Below are positions 1 through 11,880 of a DNA stretch of 64,000 bases, in pieces (the first letter of the stretch is position 1; every line of letters starts with the position of its first letter). The notes below the pieces were generated by a model. It ran no database searches and had not been told where the DNA came from. It saw only the letters and a list, made by a program, of their open reading frames with translations. The DNA lies in contig NC_061806.1 in the NCBI RefSeq assembly GCF_021462225.1, positions 6,444,734-6,508,733 of the forward strand, in the 5' to 3' direction. Source of the stretch: Girardinichthys multiradiatus. Lineage: Eukaryota > Chordata > Actinopteri > Cyprinodontiformes > Goodeidae. Both the position numbers and the translations under genes were made by a program.

Positions 1-481
1 TGACAACAGAAAGATAGACTGCTGATTGCTGCTTTTGATGAGTAACAAAATATTTCTCTGTGAAAACTCAGATTACAGACGTCTGCATAAACACAGAAGG
101 AACAATATAGGCGGTGGAAATAACACCGTAAGATATAGAAAGTTCTGTGAGTTTGACATGTTTTTCTTAAAGAGCCGTGAACAGCAGTTATTATAACTGT
201 AAGACTGGCAATGAGCTGTTAGTTGGGTATAAACCGACAACAGACTTGTTAGGAGTAAAAGAATGAGCTGTTAGTTGGATAAATAACCAACAACAGACTT
301 GTTAGGGTTAGAAAAGTGCATAAGCTGTGAGACACACACACACACTGGCCACTAAAAACAGCCTTCTGGGGGTTGAATGTGTTCTGATGTCTTGAAAGTT
401 GGTCAGAATTGAATGAGTGAGTGACTGAGATAACGCATTAAAAATATATCTTTTAGAAAAAAGGATAGTCGTTGTTATAAG
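1..481 (+). other. 5' leader of ERV-1
   Basis: Non-coding sequence before the gag start of the first ERV. No LTR terminus or primer-binding site is visible, so the 5' LTR must lie left of the window or be lost. Two direct copies of a roughly 52-bp unit (GAGCTGTTAGTTGG ... ACAGACTTGTTAGG) occur at about 213-312, followed by a short CA run near 330-345. A packaging signal would be expected here in a retrovirus, but none can be shown. Confidence 0.6.
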
Positions 482-2611
482 ATGGAAAGTGAATTTAATA
501 GAGAAATTGATATCAGTGCAAAAGAACAGAATGTTTTATTGAAAACCATAGAAAATCAGCTGTTAATAATGAAAACTGCTATTAAGAAAACATTTGAATA
601 CAAAGAGGAACAGAAGTTGGTTAAACGGATGGATTCTAAAATAAATGAAGAATTGTCAAAAGATGGAAAAAGCAAGACAGATAAAGAGAGTGTTGGCAAG
701 TGGTTTGGTTTGAAGGAAAAAAATGCAAGAAAGGAGAGAGATTTGGCTGAAAAAATGTGTAGAGACAGTAGTCGGTTGAGCAGAGGAAAATGGAAGGACC
801 TGGCAAATAAAGCAGAAAAAGACGAAAGGTTTTGGTTACAAATGAGATTCTTGTGGCAGAGTAGTGATCATGCTATGACTGAGAACAGAGACTGGAAAAG
901 TAAACAGATTAAGGATAGCAGTACAGTTGAAATGCTGCCATCCTATGAACTTTTAGCAGATCAGCCCGCTTTATCACACCACAAGGCCCCCACCTCTCCT
1001 CTTACTGGCTTATATCCTACACTGCAAGTTACTAGGGGACAAGTAAGCGTGTGTGATTTACCGCCAGTAACTGCTCAGGCTCCTCCTGAACCCCCCTGCT
1101 CGGCCCCCACCTCTCTTCTCTCCTCACATTCCACTGATGGGTCTGTATTGTCAATTGGAGGATCATTCATATCACAGGCCCCACAAACTGATCCATTTGC
1201 TGACCGGCTATTATGGGACAAACTGCGGCCAGTTTCTGGCCCAATAAAGTGTTCCACTCTGTATATTTCCCATTCATCTAGTGATATGGAATTGGTCACA
1301 CCTCTGAAAGCCGATGTAACCGAGGGCTCAGTTAATATGTCAGTGTCAGGGAAATGGATAAAAGACAAACCACCGACTGCAGTAACTTATCATATGCAGG
1401 CACCACCTATTACAGTACAGAATCAGACACCAATTGAAAATGAGGAAGCTATGTTATCTTCCTCAACCCCAAGGCCACTAGTACCTGAGGCTATGCCTCC
1501 CCCTGCTGGACATGGCTATAACATGAGACCCTGAACTCAGTCCAAATCTTCTTATATGGGTCCACTGTTCTAACAACAATTTGGAGCAAATAGATACAAA
1601 CCTTTTGCACTGGGAGATCTTACCACTTTGTGTGACAAATTGCCTCCCATCTCTATATGGTTACAGACTCTAGACTCCCTGACAGCAGGTACCACGTTAG
1701 CTCTAGGTGACTATCGGGCCATTGCTGGACGATGCATGAAGCCACACAGCTGTAGGGACATAGAGCTTGCTGCAGGTACAACAACAGTACCAGATGAGGT
1801 CCCACTTACTGTATATTCCACTCATATAGGCACAGCTCTTAGACAAATGTATCCAGTATCCAGAGGACGTACCATTCCAAAATTTGAGTGGAAGGCAAAC
1901 ACAAATCCTACAGAATATTTAGATCAGTGCAAATCCGTGTGGCAAACACAGACAGGAACTAATCCAGACAGAGCTGGTCCCCAAAGGGACTGGTTCCGGG
2001 ATGCTGTCCGACAAGGGTTACCGCTGCAAGTTAAAACGAACATTGAGGATAATCCAGATTTGCCTGGATCAGAAATTGCAGTATGGGATCGCCACCTGAT
2101 ACATCATTTATCTAAACTCAAAGAGGCAAAACAAGATGAGGAGAGTGAATTAAAAACGTTACAAACTCAGCTCCTGAAATTGCAATTAGCAGAAGCTAAA
2201 CTGAAGGTCGGGGAAAAGAAGAAGGAGGGTAAAACATCTAAAATTATGTATGAAGGTGCAGTGTCTCAGCCCCCTCAGGCTCCTCCATTTCCTGGAAATC
2301 AAGAAACAGCAGGACAGTGGAATCAGGCCTCGGTCCCATATCAGGGACATGCTGGTCGTTTTGGAGGACGGGGAGGGCCAAGAGCAAGGGGATTTCAGAG
2401 AGGACCACAGAGGAGGCTGGGTAATGCTGATGTGTGTTATTACTGCAATGAGCCTGGACAATGGGCCCGAGATTGCCCCCATAAGAATGGTCCACCCGGT
2501 ACGGTATGGGTGTTATGGTCCCGCCATGGCTCCTCCGGCCAGAGGCAGAGGTGTCCCAGCACGCGGTGCATACGGACTACAACTCCAATTACCGGCCTGG
2601 GACGAGCCTAG
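482..2611 (+). pseudogene. gag: ERV-1 gag (matrix, capsid, nucleocapsid), broken
   Basis: Structural polyprotein of a gammaretrovirus-like ERV. The first 350 codons are a lysine-rich matrix-like part followed by a proline/serine-rich linker. They end at a TGA (1532-1534), and a TAA follows in the same frame (1571-1573). The frame then carries the capsid part and a charged helix near 2110-2230, ending in one CCHC zinc knuckle (CYYCNEPGQWARDCP, about 2437-2481) after an RG-rich stretch. Beyond the knuckle the frame is lost near 2490-2510. The pro frame follows. Capsid-like assembly and RNA binding are inferred from family layout; the zinc knuckle is seen directly. Two in-frame stops and one frameshift make it a pseudogene. 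Confidence 0.85.
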
Positions 2612-2684
2612 TCGCTGGCCTGAGCACCACTGAAGGTCCCCAACAACCCCAGAAGACAGCGGGACTGCGGACCCCCTGCTGTCT

Positions 2685-3257
2685 GTGACTGTGTCCGGAA
2701 ATAGCCTTCCTTTTCTGGTGGACACTGGGGCCACATGTTCAACCATCAAACAGGCTCCTCCAAACACACTCTCCACCAGGACCACAACTGTCATGGGGTT
2801 CTCGGGGGCAAAGCAGGTCCTGCCATATACCAAGCCTTTAAAGACTGAAATTGGTGGACAGACACTGAATCACAGTTATCTAGTCTCCACTGATACACCT
2901 GTACATTTACTGGGTAGAGACATGTTAATAAAACTGGGAGCAACCATTTTATGTGGGACTGATGGACTGCAGGTTCACCTGCCCAATGGCATCCAGTTAT
3001 TTTGTGACAATAACACTTCTTTTTCACATGGACAGTACCTCCTCCAGCCACTGCAGGACTCAATAGCTGATATATACTGGGTTTTGCTGCAACCTGAAAC
3101 CACCGCGCACAGAGGCATTCTCTCGGCTTTCCATCGGTGGAAATCCTGGGTCTCCACTCTGGCGCCCTATGTACCTCCTGCTGACCCCCCCATGTCACCT
3201 TGTTTTATGATAGAAATAATTGTGAATGCTACCAGGAAAGCTTTGCTGACGAGTTAG
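2685..3257 (+). pseudogene. pro: ERV-1 retroviral aspartic protease
   Basis: Retropepsin that would cut Gag and Gag-Pol. The active-site motif LVDTGATCST lies about 17-26 codons into the frame (about 2733-2762). LGRDMLIKLG about 70 codons later fits the conserved second-half GRD motif of retropepsins. It is in a different frame from gag, and the reading frame upstream carries a stop at 2631-2633, so the gag-pro junction is damaged. The end of the frame diverges from the following pol sequence near 3200, where a frameshift moves coding to another frame. The DTG motif is direct evidence; function is by family. Confidence 0.85.
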
Positions 3258-6200
3258 AGGGTACACACTGGGACATTGTCACCACAGACATTTATGTAGC
3301 ACCAGAAGGAGTGGTGGCCGAGGTTAATTTGACTAGAGAGCAGGAAGTGTGGTTTAGGATGTGGTCTGATGGCGTGCCTCATGTCTCTTTGGCTCTGCAC
3401 CCAGGTCATGAAGCACGTGAACTTGGAGGTGTGTTAAAACGCTCCCTGAATCTACAGGATTGGCAGCCTTTGGCAACCCCTAACCTTTTTTATTCACCCT
3501 CAGGTAACACTTATCGCATATTCAACCACTCCATGGATGTGGGCACACTGGAGCATGTTCAGTTAGACAGACACCATGGTAGGGAAAAAACAGACCATAC
3601 GCTGGCAGCTGCTGTTGTGGAAAAATGCCTTCCACCCTCTGGGCAGAGGGGCCCACAGATGTAGGCCTGGTTCAATGTTCCCCCATTACTTTTCAGTTGA
3701 CCACCGACCAACCAATATGGAAGCCCCAATACCCTCACAAGCCAGCGCAGAACTAGGCATTAAAGATACAGTGGAAGGCCTCTGGAACTCAGGTGTTTTA
3801 AAGTGCACATTCCTCTTCATGGAACACACCTATTCTGCCGGTGGAGAAAAAAGGGACAGGTAAATGGCGCATGGCACATGATTTACGGGCCATAAATGCA
3901 GCCTTGGCCACCCCTACCGTTCCCGTGCCCAATCCCTATGTTGCTCTGACAAATCTTAACCCTGACCATTGCTGGTTTACCTGCATTGATCTGGCCAACG
4001 CATTTTTCCGCCTTCCATTGGCTGAGGAATGCAGGGACATTTTTGCATTTACCTATGAATCTCATAGGTATAGATACACTCGTTTGCTGCAGGGATTCGC
4101 GCTTTCTCCAGGGATTTTCAATCATGTTCTAAAAGACTCTCTCCAAGATTGTCTATTACCACCAAACACCACTCTGATTCAGTACGTGGATGACATCCTC
4201 CTTGCAACGCCCACTGTGGCTGAATGCTTAAAGGCAACAGCAATTGTCCTGTCACATTTGGCTAAAAAAGGCTACAAGGTTAGCAAAGCCAAACTCCAGA
4301 TCTGCAGACGCCAGGTTGACTTTTTGGGCAGAGTTGTTTCCCAGCCTGGCACGGAGATGTCCCCAGCTCACCAATCTGCAGTTTTGTCCCACCCAAAACC
4401 ACTCCTGGTTAAGGACATGTTGTCTTTCCTAGGACTCACAGGGTATAGCAGATCTTTTGTGCCCGGCTACACCGACCTCACTGCACCCCTTAGAGAGCTT
4501 GTCAAAAAACAATGGACTAGAGAGGCTGAAGAAGCGTTCATAAACTTAAAAACCAGCCTCTCGCAAGCTGCACATTTGGCACATCCAGATTACACATTGC
4601 CCTTCCACTTGGATGTTTCTGTCACAGCACACAGCCAATGGTGTGCTGTTCCAGAAAAAGGGGGGGTTAGGACAGTCCTCTTGTATATAAGTGTAATGTT
4701 GGACAACATGGAACAAAGACATCATGAGTGCACCCGACATGCAGCAGGGATGGCTAAAATAATCCAAAAAACAGCTCATGTAGTGATGGGACACCCTCTT
4801 AACATATTAACATCACATGGCGTGGTGGCCTTTGTGAACTCTCAGGCTTTCACACTCTCACCACTGAGACAACAGAGGCTGAGTAAGGTGCTGGAGGTTC
4901 CAAACATCACATACACACATGAAGGGATAAACATGGCAGATAGAATAACTACCGGTACACCACATGTCTGCGCAGACAAAGTGGAGTTTAATGAAAAAAT
5001 GAGACCAGATCTACAAAGTACATCCCTAACAGACGTCCGAAACCTGTACACAGACGGGTGCTGCTTCAGACATGACACAGAAGGACTTAAGGCAGCATAC
5101 GCGGTGGTGGAAGACACAGGGACAGATTTTGTCACAGTACAGGCAGAAGAACTGACAGATGCACAATCAGCGCAGAGAGCAGACGTTTTGGCAGTAATAG
5201 CTGCTCTGGATCTAGGAACAGGACAGAAGGTTAACATTTACACAGATTCTGCATACGCTGCAGGAGCAGTACATGTAGAACTTAAACAGTGGCTCAGGAC
5301 AGGATTTAGAACTGCAGGACAGAAACCCATTAAACATGAACAGGAAATGAGAAAGTTGGCTGAAGCTTTGTTGCTCCCTCAAGAAGTAGCCATCATTAAA
5401 TGCAGAGGACATGACAGCAGTAACACCAGAGTAGCACAAGGTAATCAGGCCGCTGACCGGGCATCTAAACATTGTGCAGGATATCAGCCCAGGCACATAA
5501 TGCTGTGTTCAGAAGCAGGGTGGACACCAAAACCCACCCTGGAAGAAGTAACGAAACTACAAAAGGGGGCCTCTCCTGAGGAAAAATCAGTTTGGAAGGC
5601 ACGAGGGGACTCACAAGAGCAGAATGGTGTCTGGAGAAGCCCAGATGGACGTCCCATCTTGCCACCAGGTCTTACCAAAGTAGCTCTAGAAGAAGCACAC
5701 GGAGTAGGACATGTGGAAACAATGCAAATGTTGAAAAATCTTGAACACTGGTGGCATCCTTTTTTGAAACCAATGGCAGTGCATTGGATTAATTCATGTG
5801 AGATGTGCAGGCAGTTCAATGCCAGACCAACCTTGAAGCCAGCACCTGGAAAGTTCCCAGTAGACCCAATAGCAGGAAAAGAGGTTATCATTGATTATAC
5901 AGACATGACTGATTGAGTAAATGGGTTCAGATATCTTCTGGTGTGTGTGGATGCATTTACTGGATGGCCAGAGGCATGGCCTACAAAAAAGGAGGACAAA
6001 TCTGTGGTAAAGTGTTTGATAAATCATTATATCCCTAGACACGGTTTTCCAGCTAAAATAAGGTCTGACAACGGAACACATTTCAAAAATGAGGAACTCC
6101 AGGAAGTGGAAAGATTTCTGGGACTAAAACACTCATTTGGCACTGTATCATCCACAGTCACAGGGGAAGGTTGAAAGAATGAATCGAACCCTTAAAACCA

Positions 6201-6736
6201 AATTGGCTAAGATCTGTGCACAGTCCAAAACGAATTGGGTTACGGCCTTGCCATTAGCTCTGATGTCTGTACGGAGTTCTATAAATCAGAAACATGGTTT
6301 GACACCACTAGAGCTGCAAACAGGGAGGCCATTCCCAGGTCCACAAACAAGGTTACCGTTTCTCACTGAGTGTGAACAATCTATGTCTCATCATGATTAT
6401 TACAGATCTCTCCACAGTCTTGTTACAGCTTTCCCCAAACAGATCCCAGCAGAACCAGAGACCAGGGTTGGAATTACTACATCAGAAGCCGAGTGGGTCC
6501 TCCTGAAAGTCATCAAAAGAAAGTGGTCAGAGCCAAGGTGGACCGGTCCATTCCAGGTCACAGAGAGGACAACCCATGCAGTCAGGCTGAAGGGCAAAGG
6601 CGCTACTTGGTATCACTGGAGCCAGTGTGCAGGAGCAGAACCACCTCAACGATCCCTTTCTCAGGTCCAGGAGGATCTGAGCGAAAATACAGGAGAAGAC
6701 AATCTCACTTCTCTCACCCAAGAAGGGGCAGAATAA
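3200..6736 (+). pseudogene. pol: ERV-1 pol: reverse transcriptase, RNase H, integrase
   Basis: Replication polyprotein. The stretch 3200-3840 is split over three frames by small indels. From 3841 one long frame runs to 5916. It holds reverse transcriptase (LLQGFALSPG, then QYVDDILLA near 4180, the YVDD active site), a connection domain, RNase H (LYTDGCCF near 5044, NIYTDSAY near 5235) and the integrase HHCC zinc finger (HGVGH ... CEMC, 5700-5812). A TGA at 5914-5916 interrupts integrase in frame. The core continues at 5941 (VDAFTGWPEAW, SDNGTHF). A frameshift near 6150 leads to YHPQSQGKVERMN, and a GPF/Y-type C-terminal domain ends at 6736. YVDD and the integrase spacing point to a gammaretrovirus/epsilonretrovirus-like lineage. 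The usual RNase H glutamate after AQRA reads as aspartate (SAQRADVLA). Confidence 0.92.
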
Positions 6737-7099
6737 TCCCCGGGTGAGAGAAATTAGCTCTAGGTCAGTCTACACCTGAGTGCTGAAGATCAGATTTCTG
6801 AGAACGGAAGGCTCCAGGTCAGTCTACACCTGGGAGCTGAAGAGAAGAAAGAACAGCAGAAGGAGAGGCGGGAGTGATTGAGTTTCTCTCTCACTGGGAG
6901 TGGTGGAGCTTCCCTCCCACCCCAGAAGACACCGTTTGGCGAACATTTTATATTTTATACTACATTTTGATTTTTTGTATCTTTTTTCAGGTTATGATTT
7001 AACTTTCTATGTTTATGTGTTAAGTTTTATAAGTTTAAAAAAAAATTATGAGTACCCAAAGAAAGGGAATTAGACTCTAGGAGTTTTATCATAGGTGGA
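6737..7099 (+). promoter_or_regulatory. pol-env spacer with candidate env splice acceptor
   Basis: Non-coding between pol and env in ERV-1. The phrase CAGTCTACACCTG occurs twice (about 6761 and 6819), a short local duplication. At 6961-6990 a T-rich tract ends in TTTTTTCAG, a good splice-acceptor candidate for a subgenomic env mRNA about 110 bases before the env frame. The acceptor role is inferred from position. Confidence 0.5.
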
Positions 7100-9124
7100 G
7101 TGTTAATCTCAGTATTCATTGTTACGTTTATCTTATGGTATTTTTGTGAACTTCCATTCCAGATATGTTCTGAAAATCACTCCGGGAAGGTGTCCAAAAG
7201 GTCTAGGGTAACTCCATCCGGGGACGTATGCCTTAAGCGTTATGGGGGATTAGAATTAAATTACACGTTAGGAGCAACTACCACTTTTCGGTTTGACCTG
7301 TGTGATGTTATAAAGTGTGGGAAGAATCCGACTGCCTGGTTGGGGTATAATGTGTATTTGTGTGCCAATGTCGACGTGTCCACCCAATGCGCTGCAGGCA
7401 GGACTATGAGTTTATATGGGGGAAACGAGCTTTGCGGAAATTGGGGTCACGCAGTGGGGTACACGGGTAGGTGGACACCCACCCTGACATATATAAATTT
7501 ACGGAATAGAGAAAAAGCCAAACAAATCAGCCTGGTATGGGCGTTGACGCATAGCACACTTGGGGGTGTCAATACACTATTTTTGTCCATAAAATCATTA
7601 CAAGAAGGTTTGCATCGCACCTCTCACAAGTGGGATGAGGTGATGTATTTTACTCTAGGGGTAGAAGTAACAGGGACCGACCCCCAGGTACTAATCAAAG
7701 TCAATTTAAATAAACCAACTCCCCAGGTACAGGCCACCAGCACTCCTACAGTTCCAGAACCAGAAGATCAACTACAAGGGGTGATGAAAGTAGATTACTC
7801 CACCCTGCAGCCTCTAGAAATAATCCAGATGGCCACAGGTTACACAGATGATAATCTTTGGCTGCAATGGATGACACAAACCGCAAAGGAACAAAGTAGG
7901 TCTGACTGCATTGCATGTGCATCTGCAAGGCCACACTTAACCACTGACCCAGCCCCTTTGTATCCGGAAGATGCTTGGGAGTACAGTTGCATGTTACAAC
8001 TAACTAAAGAAGCCACCCCAGCCAACTGTACCACGCTAGCTAGCATCTTTCCACCCATCCCAAACAATACTAAGACAGGACCATTCACTCCTCAGAGGCT
8101 GAATGGGACATATTTTTGTTTCGAGTTCACCTCAAACACCCCAAAGGTGAATGTAGGACAAATTCCCTCGGACTGGTGTAATACCACCACGTCTGGGAAA
8201 GTGATTGGACTCTGGGCATGATCAGGATTATATTATTACTGTGGAGGATATAGACTTCTCACTAATATACCAGATAACACCATAGGAGTATGTGCAATGG
8301 TCAGATTGCAGGCCCCGTTGATTTTAATTGGTTCTAATATTACCTCTGTGACATATCAACAAGATAAGGCACTGGCATTCACTCGCAGGAGGAGAAGTCA
8401 TATTATGAAAAGAAGCACTTCAACCACTTTTGACCTGAGTCAGGGTTCCCCCACCTATATAGATGCAATTGGAGTTCCTCGAGGAGTCCCAAATGAGTAT
8501 AAACTTGCAGATCAAATATCAGCTGGATTTGAAAACATCCCTATTATAGCTGCCTTGTTCCCAGTAACTCCCAATAAAAACGTAGACCGCATTAATTATA
8601 TTCATTATAATGTTTTGCGTCTGGCAAATCTAACTCGAGATGCTGTAGAAGGTTTATCTGAACAATTGGCCCCAACTTCTCTCATGGCAGTACAAAATAG
8701 GATGGCATTGGATATGTTATTAGCTGAAAAAGGTGGTGTGTGTGCCATGTTTGGAGATATCTGTTGTACTTTTGTTCCCAATACCACTGCACCGGACGGT
8801 TCAGTGTCAAGGGCCTTAGAGGGACTTAAGACCCTCTCCGCCACCATGTATGAACATTCTGGAATTGATAATCCCCTGGAGGAGTGGATGTCAGGGATAT
8901 TTGGACAATGGAAGGGTTTGATAATGTCTTTGATGATTTCTATTGCAGTATTTGTAGCTATAATGGTGACCTGTGGATGTTGTTGTGTCCCATGCATTCG
9001 TTCTCTGATGGTGCGCCTCATCACCCCTGCAATTGAGCAGAAGGATCCAAAGATAACGATGCCACTGTTGCAAATTGACTATAACCAGGATGAGGACTCA
9101 GAGTGTGAATTCATGGACGCATAA
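7100..9124 (+). pseudogene. env: ERV-1 envelope (SU-TM), one in-frame stop
   Basis: Envelope glycoprotein precursor, about 674 codons, interrupted only by a TGA at 8219-8221; the frame before and after is the same. The related copy at 28805-29953 has an arginine codon at the matching place, so a CGA-to-TGA change is likely. The N-terminal hydrophobic segment (LISVFIVTFILWYF) is followed by a cysteine-rich SU part with many N-glycosylation sequons. A basic cleavage site (TRRRRS, about 8381-8398) separates SU and TM. TM shows the class I CX6CC motif (8741-8767) after a heptad-rich helix, a long membrane anchor near 8920-9000 and a short cytoplasmic tail. Whether it is a founder viral env or a captured gene cannot be told here. 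Confidence 0.88.
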
Positions 9125-9239
9125 TATGATGCATGCATGTTTTTAATGATTTTCTCTTTTACAGGTGGTACAGTAATATTTTTACTTATTTCTACTTATT
9201 TTTAGAAGGACATTTTAGATTGTGAACTCTTTTATGAGA

Positions 9240-9306
9240 GTTCAAAAGGGGAATTGTAGAATATAAACTATCTATGTGTGTAATATAAACTATCTATGTG
9301 TGTATC
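9240..9306 (+). other. Polypurine tract and start of ERV-1 3' LTR
   Basis: AAAAGGGGAAT at about 9246-9256 is a typical polypurine tract. It is followed at once by TGTAGAATATAAACTATC, beginning with the canonical TG of an LTR. The first ~50 bases contain two direct copies of TAATATAAACTATCTATGTGTG-type sequence and then break into protease-like sequence of the opposite strand. The same 50 bases recur at 9447. Confidence 0.6.
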
Positions 9307-9309
9307 TAT

Positions 9310-9445
9310 TGGTAGAGAGCAGTGGTGTAGGAGGTTGCTGTGTTATGGTGGAATAAGTAGCTCCAGTGTCCACTAAAAATTCAGACAGTTCTCTTCCACC
9401 TTTGCAGGCAACATGGGGTCTGCCGTGCCCACGCTGCCTTGGTCC
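9310..9445 (-). pseudogene. pro: ERV-2 protease fragment
   Basis: On the minus strand this segment reads through a retropepsin active site, FLVDTGATYST, near 9355-9390, with no stop across about 40 codons. It is similar to, but clearly different from, the ERV-1 protease (LVDTGATCST), so it belongs to a second ERV whose gag lies at 9921-10934 on the same strand. The order gag then pro on the minus strand is as expected, with LTR-like sequence between them. Fragment only; too short for an independent frame. Confidence 0.7.
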
Positions 9446-9446
9446 T

Positions 9447-9885
9447 TGTAGAATATAAACTATCTATGTGTGTAATATAAACTATCTATGTGTGTAACTG
9501 AAATGTGTGGAAATAGGGGGGTCAAGCGTAGGGAGTGAAGCATAGAAAGGGCCTAGGGGAGTGAAAACATAGGGAGTGAGAAGCATAGAGAGTGCAAGGT
9601 CATAAATTAGAAGAGGACAGGGAAGGCCAGAGACAGGGGAGGATGAGTTGCATATTACAATCAGAAGTATTCCTTATTTGGACCTAAGGGACTGTTATGT
9701 TATGTTATACATGTGTGACATGATATATGTATATGTTGAGACTGAATAAAACGAGCTGGAAGCAAGAGTTGATCAGAGTTGGGTTTGCAGCTGCTTGGCA
9801 CTCCATCTCTCACTCTGCAGAGGCGAACATAAGTAGATTGTACTTGTGTTTATTTCACTCTTTGAAACCTGTACCCAAATCAACG
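9447..9885 (+). repeat. LTR-like sequence between ERV-2 gag and pro
   Basis: Begins TGTAGAATATAAACTATC, the same start as after the ERV-1 polypurine tract. It contains an AATAAA polyadenylation signal near 9745-9751 followed by a GT-rich stretch, as in an R-U5 region. The right edge, about 9880-9890, is where minus-strand gag sequence starts. It may be the body of the ERV-1 3' LTR displaced by the protease fragment, or a solo LTR. No target duplication could be found. Confidence 0.5.
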
Positions 9886-9920
9886 GACCCGGGGAAGCAA
9901 AGACGGCTTCAACATCCTCC

Positions 9921-10934
9921 TCAGGGGTGTGTCAGTATGGGCTGTAAGATGGGTGTCCACCAGGTAGGGCAGGTGCGTGCCCAATGTCCAGACTGGCCGC
10001 AGTTGTAGCACACATCTCCCGGTGCCCTACTGGCTCCACCCCTTCCTCTGGGTGCTCCACGCCATCCACCACGACCACGCTGACCACCAGCCTCCACGAC
10101 CGGGGCCACTGTACCTGTAATTATAAAATGGATAGGGTGGAGGAGGGGGTAACCATTGATCAGTCACAGGTGGTGGCATAGACATGGGAGTGTGTGCAGC
10201 AGGAGGTGCAGACGTAGCCGGAGGAACAGTTTGAGCTGCAGCTAACATTACATTTTCAGTTTTATCAGTTTTTCTCTTACTTAATTTCTCTTTGGCCTCT
10301 TGCAGCTGCAATTTAAGGAGCTGGTTCTGTAGCTGCTCTTTCTCCTCTTTTTTCTTTTTCTCTGTGTCCTGAGCTGTATGTAAATGGTGAATTAAATATT
10401 TTTCCCGCTTTGTGATATCTGTTCCCTGCAAATCAGGATTATTTTTCATGTTTTGACACACCTCAAAAGGAACCCATTTTAATACGGCTTCTCTAAACAG
10501 CTCTCCCATTCCTGTCCCGTCACCCTCGGGATTAACTCCTGTGTGTCTCATCCATGTGTCCACTGCAGCACTAATGTGCTCTTTAGGATGCTGATCCCAA
10601 TCGAATTGAGGGACTGCAACGGTGGCGGTGGGCGGATACTGATTTCTTATGGCCTTCCCTGGGGCTGTCATTACACGTGTCAGGGGTGTGTCATCAGGGT
10701 CCTTACTGCAATCTGCATTCTGTTCTATTTCTCTAGCAACTGAGGGACGCACAGATCATCCCGAAATTGCTCACTCAAGGCCAGTATCATGCCTTTAGTC
10801 AATGTATCTAATTCCTGTAACCAGTTACGTCCACATCCTGCAATAGGTGGCAACTTATCCACTAATGCCTGTACATCGTCCAATGAAAAAGGGACATATT
10901 TTGTCATCCAGCTGATGAGGACAACAACGGACAT
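9921..10934 (-). pseudogene. gag: ERV-2 gag (capsid and nucleocapsid), broken
   Basis: Minus-strand gag of a second, related ERV. Coding starts near 10934 with capsid sequence similar to ERV-1 capsid (VDKLPPIAG against CDKLPPISI in ERV-1). A frameshift lies near 10740. The main segment, 10752-10027, carries the capsid C-terminal part (NNPDLQGTDITKREKYLIHH), a lysine/glutamate helix and a proline-rich linker. After a second frameshift near 10100 an RG-rich stretch leads to one CCHC knuckle (CYNCGQSGHWARTCP, about 9970-10016). Matrix is missing to the right, where a truncated Tc1 end begins at 11038. Two frameshifts make it a pseudogene. Confidence 0.83.
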
Positions 10935-11037
10935 TGAAATCTGGATGGACCGCTCTGGCTACGAGTAGTCATGGTGTGTGTTCTCCCAGAATCTTTAAAC
11001 TGTTTTTCTGTTATCTGTTGAGAAGCTTTCTCATATA

Positions 11038-11241
11038 CAGGTCCTTCTCAAAATATTAGCATATTGTGATAAAGTTCATTATTTTCCATAATGTAATGAT
11101 GAAAATTTAACATTCATATATTTTAGATTCATTGCACACTAACTGAAATATTTCAGGTCTTTTATTGTCTTAATACGGATGATTGTGGCATACAGCTCAT
11201 GAAAACCCAAAATTCCTATCTCACAAAATTAGCATATTTCA
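11038..11241. repeat. Truncated Tc1 terminal repeat
   Basis: Matches the first ~200 bases of the Tc1 element starting at 11881 (CAGGTCCTTCTCAAAATATT ...) almost base for base, then stops at TTTCATCCG and runs into unrelated sequence. It has no transposase and no opposite end. It is a broken remnant of the same family. Confidence 0.8.
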
Positions 11242-11880
11242 TCCGGATTATAAGGCGCATAGAATAGAAGCTACTGCAGTCAAACGTTTGACTGGGGTTG
11301 CGTTATGCATCCACTAGATGGAGCTGTGCTAAAAAGAATGTCAACAAAACAGTCAGATAAGTCAGTCAGTCAAACTTTATTAATACTCTACAAACCAGCG
11401 TTCTGATAAATACATTCACTCCCATGGTAAGGTCTCCTCTACATAGAATTCTATTGAATAGAGCCAACCGCACGCACGTTAGGAATGCATTGGAGTCTAT
11501 GAAGTTGAAGTTGAAATCAAATGTTAGTTAAAACGTGAAAGGGAACTTTTCCCTGATTCAGTAAACACGTAAAAGAAACAGTTTGATGCACTAAATCAAA
11601 CATTAGTACATTCACAATATAGTAGCGTTAACTCTCGAAATTGTTCAAATTGATCTTCTTTTCAGTGATCTTGTTTTTGCAGTATGCGCGGAACGTGGCC
11701 AGCTTTTCTTGGTAATCTTTTGGCAGTTGCTGCGAGACAGTATTTCGTGTGCGGATGGAGAGATTACATCTTTTCATAAAACGAAAACATCAAGAAGGAC
11801 CGCCTTGAAATTCATTGATGTTCATGTTCTGTGCTAGCGCTGTTGCCTTCATACGAATAGTGACTGTAGAGACGCTTCTA
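11242..11880. repeat. Unclassified interspersed sequence between Tc1 copies
   Basis: No open frame of note. It starts GGATTATAAGGCGCA, which resembles the end of non-autonomous DNA transposons common in fish, and contains a short GTCAGTCAGTCA run near 11365. The right part (11400-11880) shows nothing recognisable. Classification is a guess. Confidence 0.3.

Noticed and set aside
1075..1368. 97-codon minus-strand frame in ERV-1 gag
   Set aside because: Antisense to the gag linker and without features of its own.
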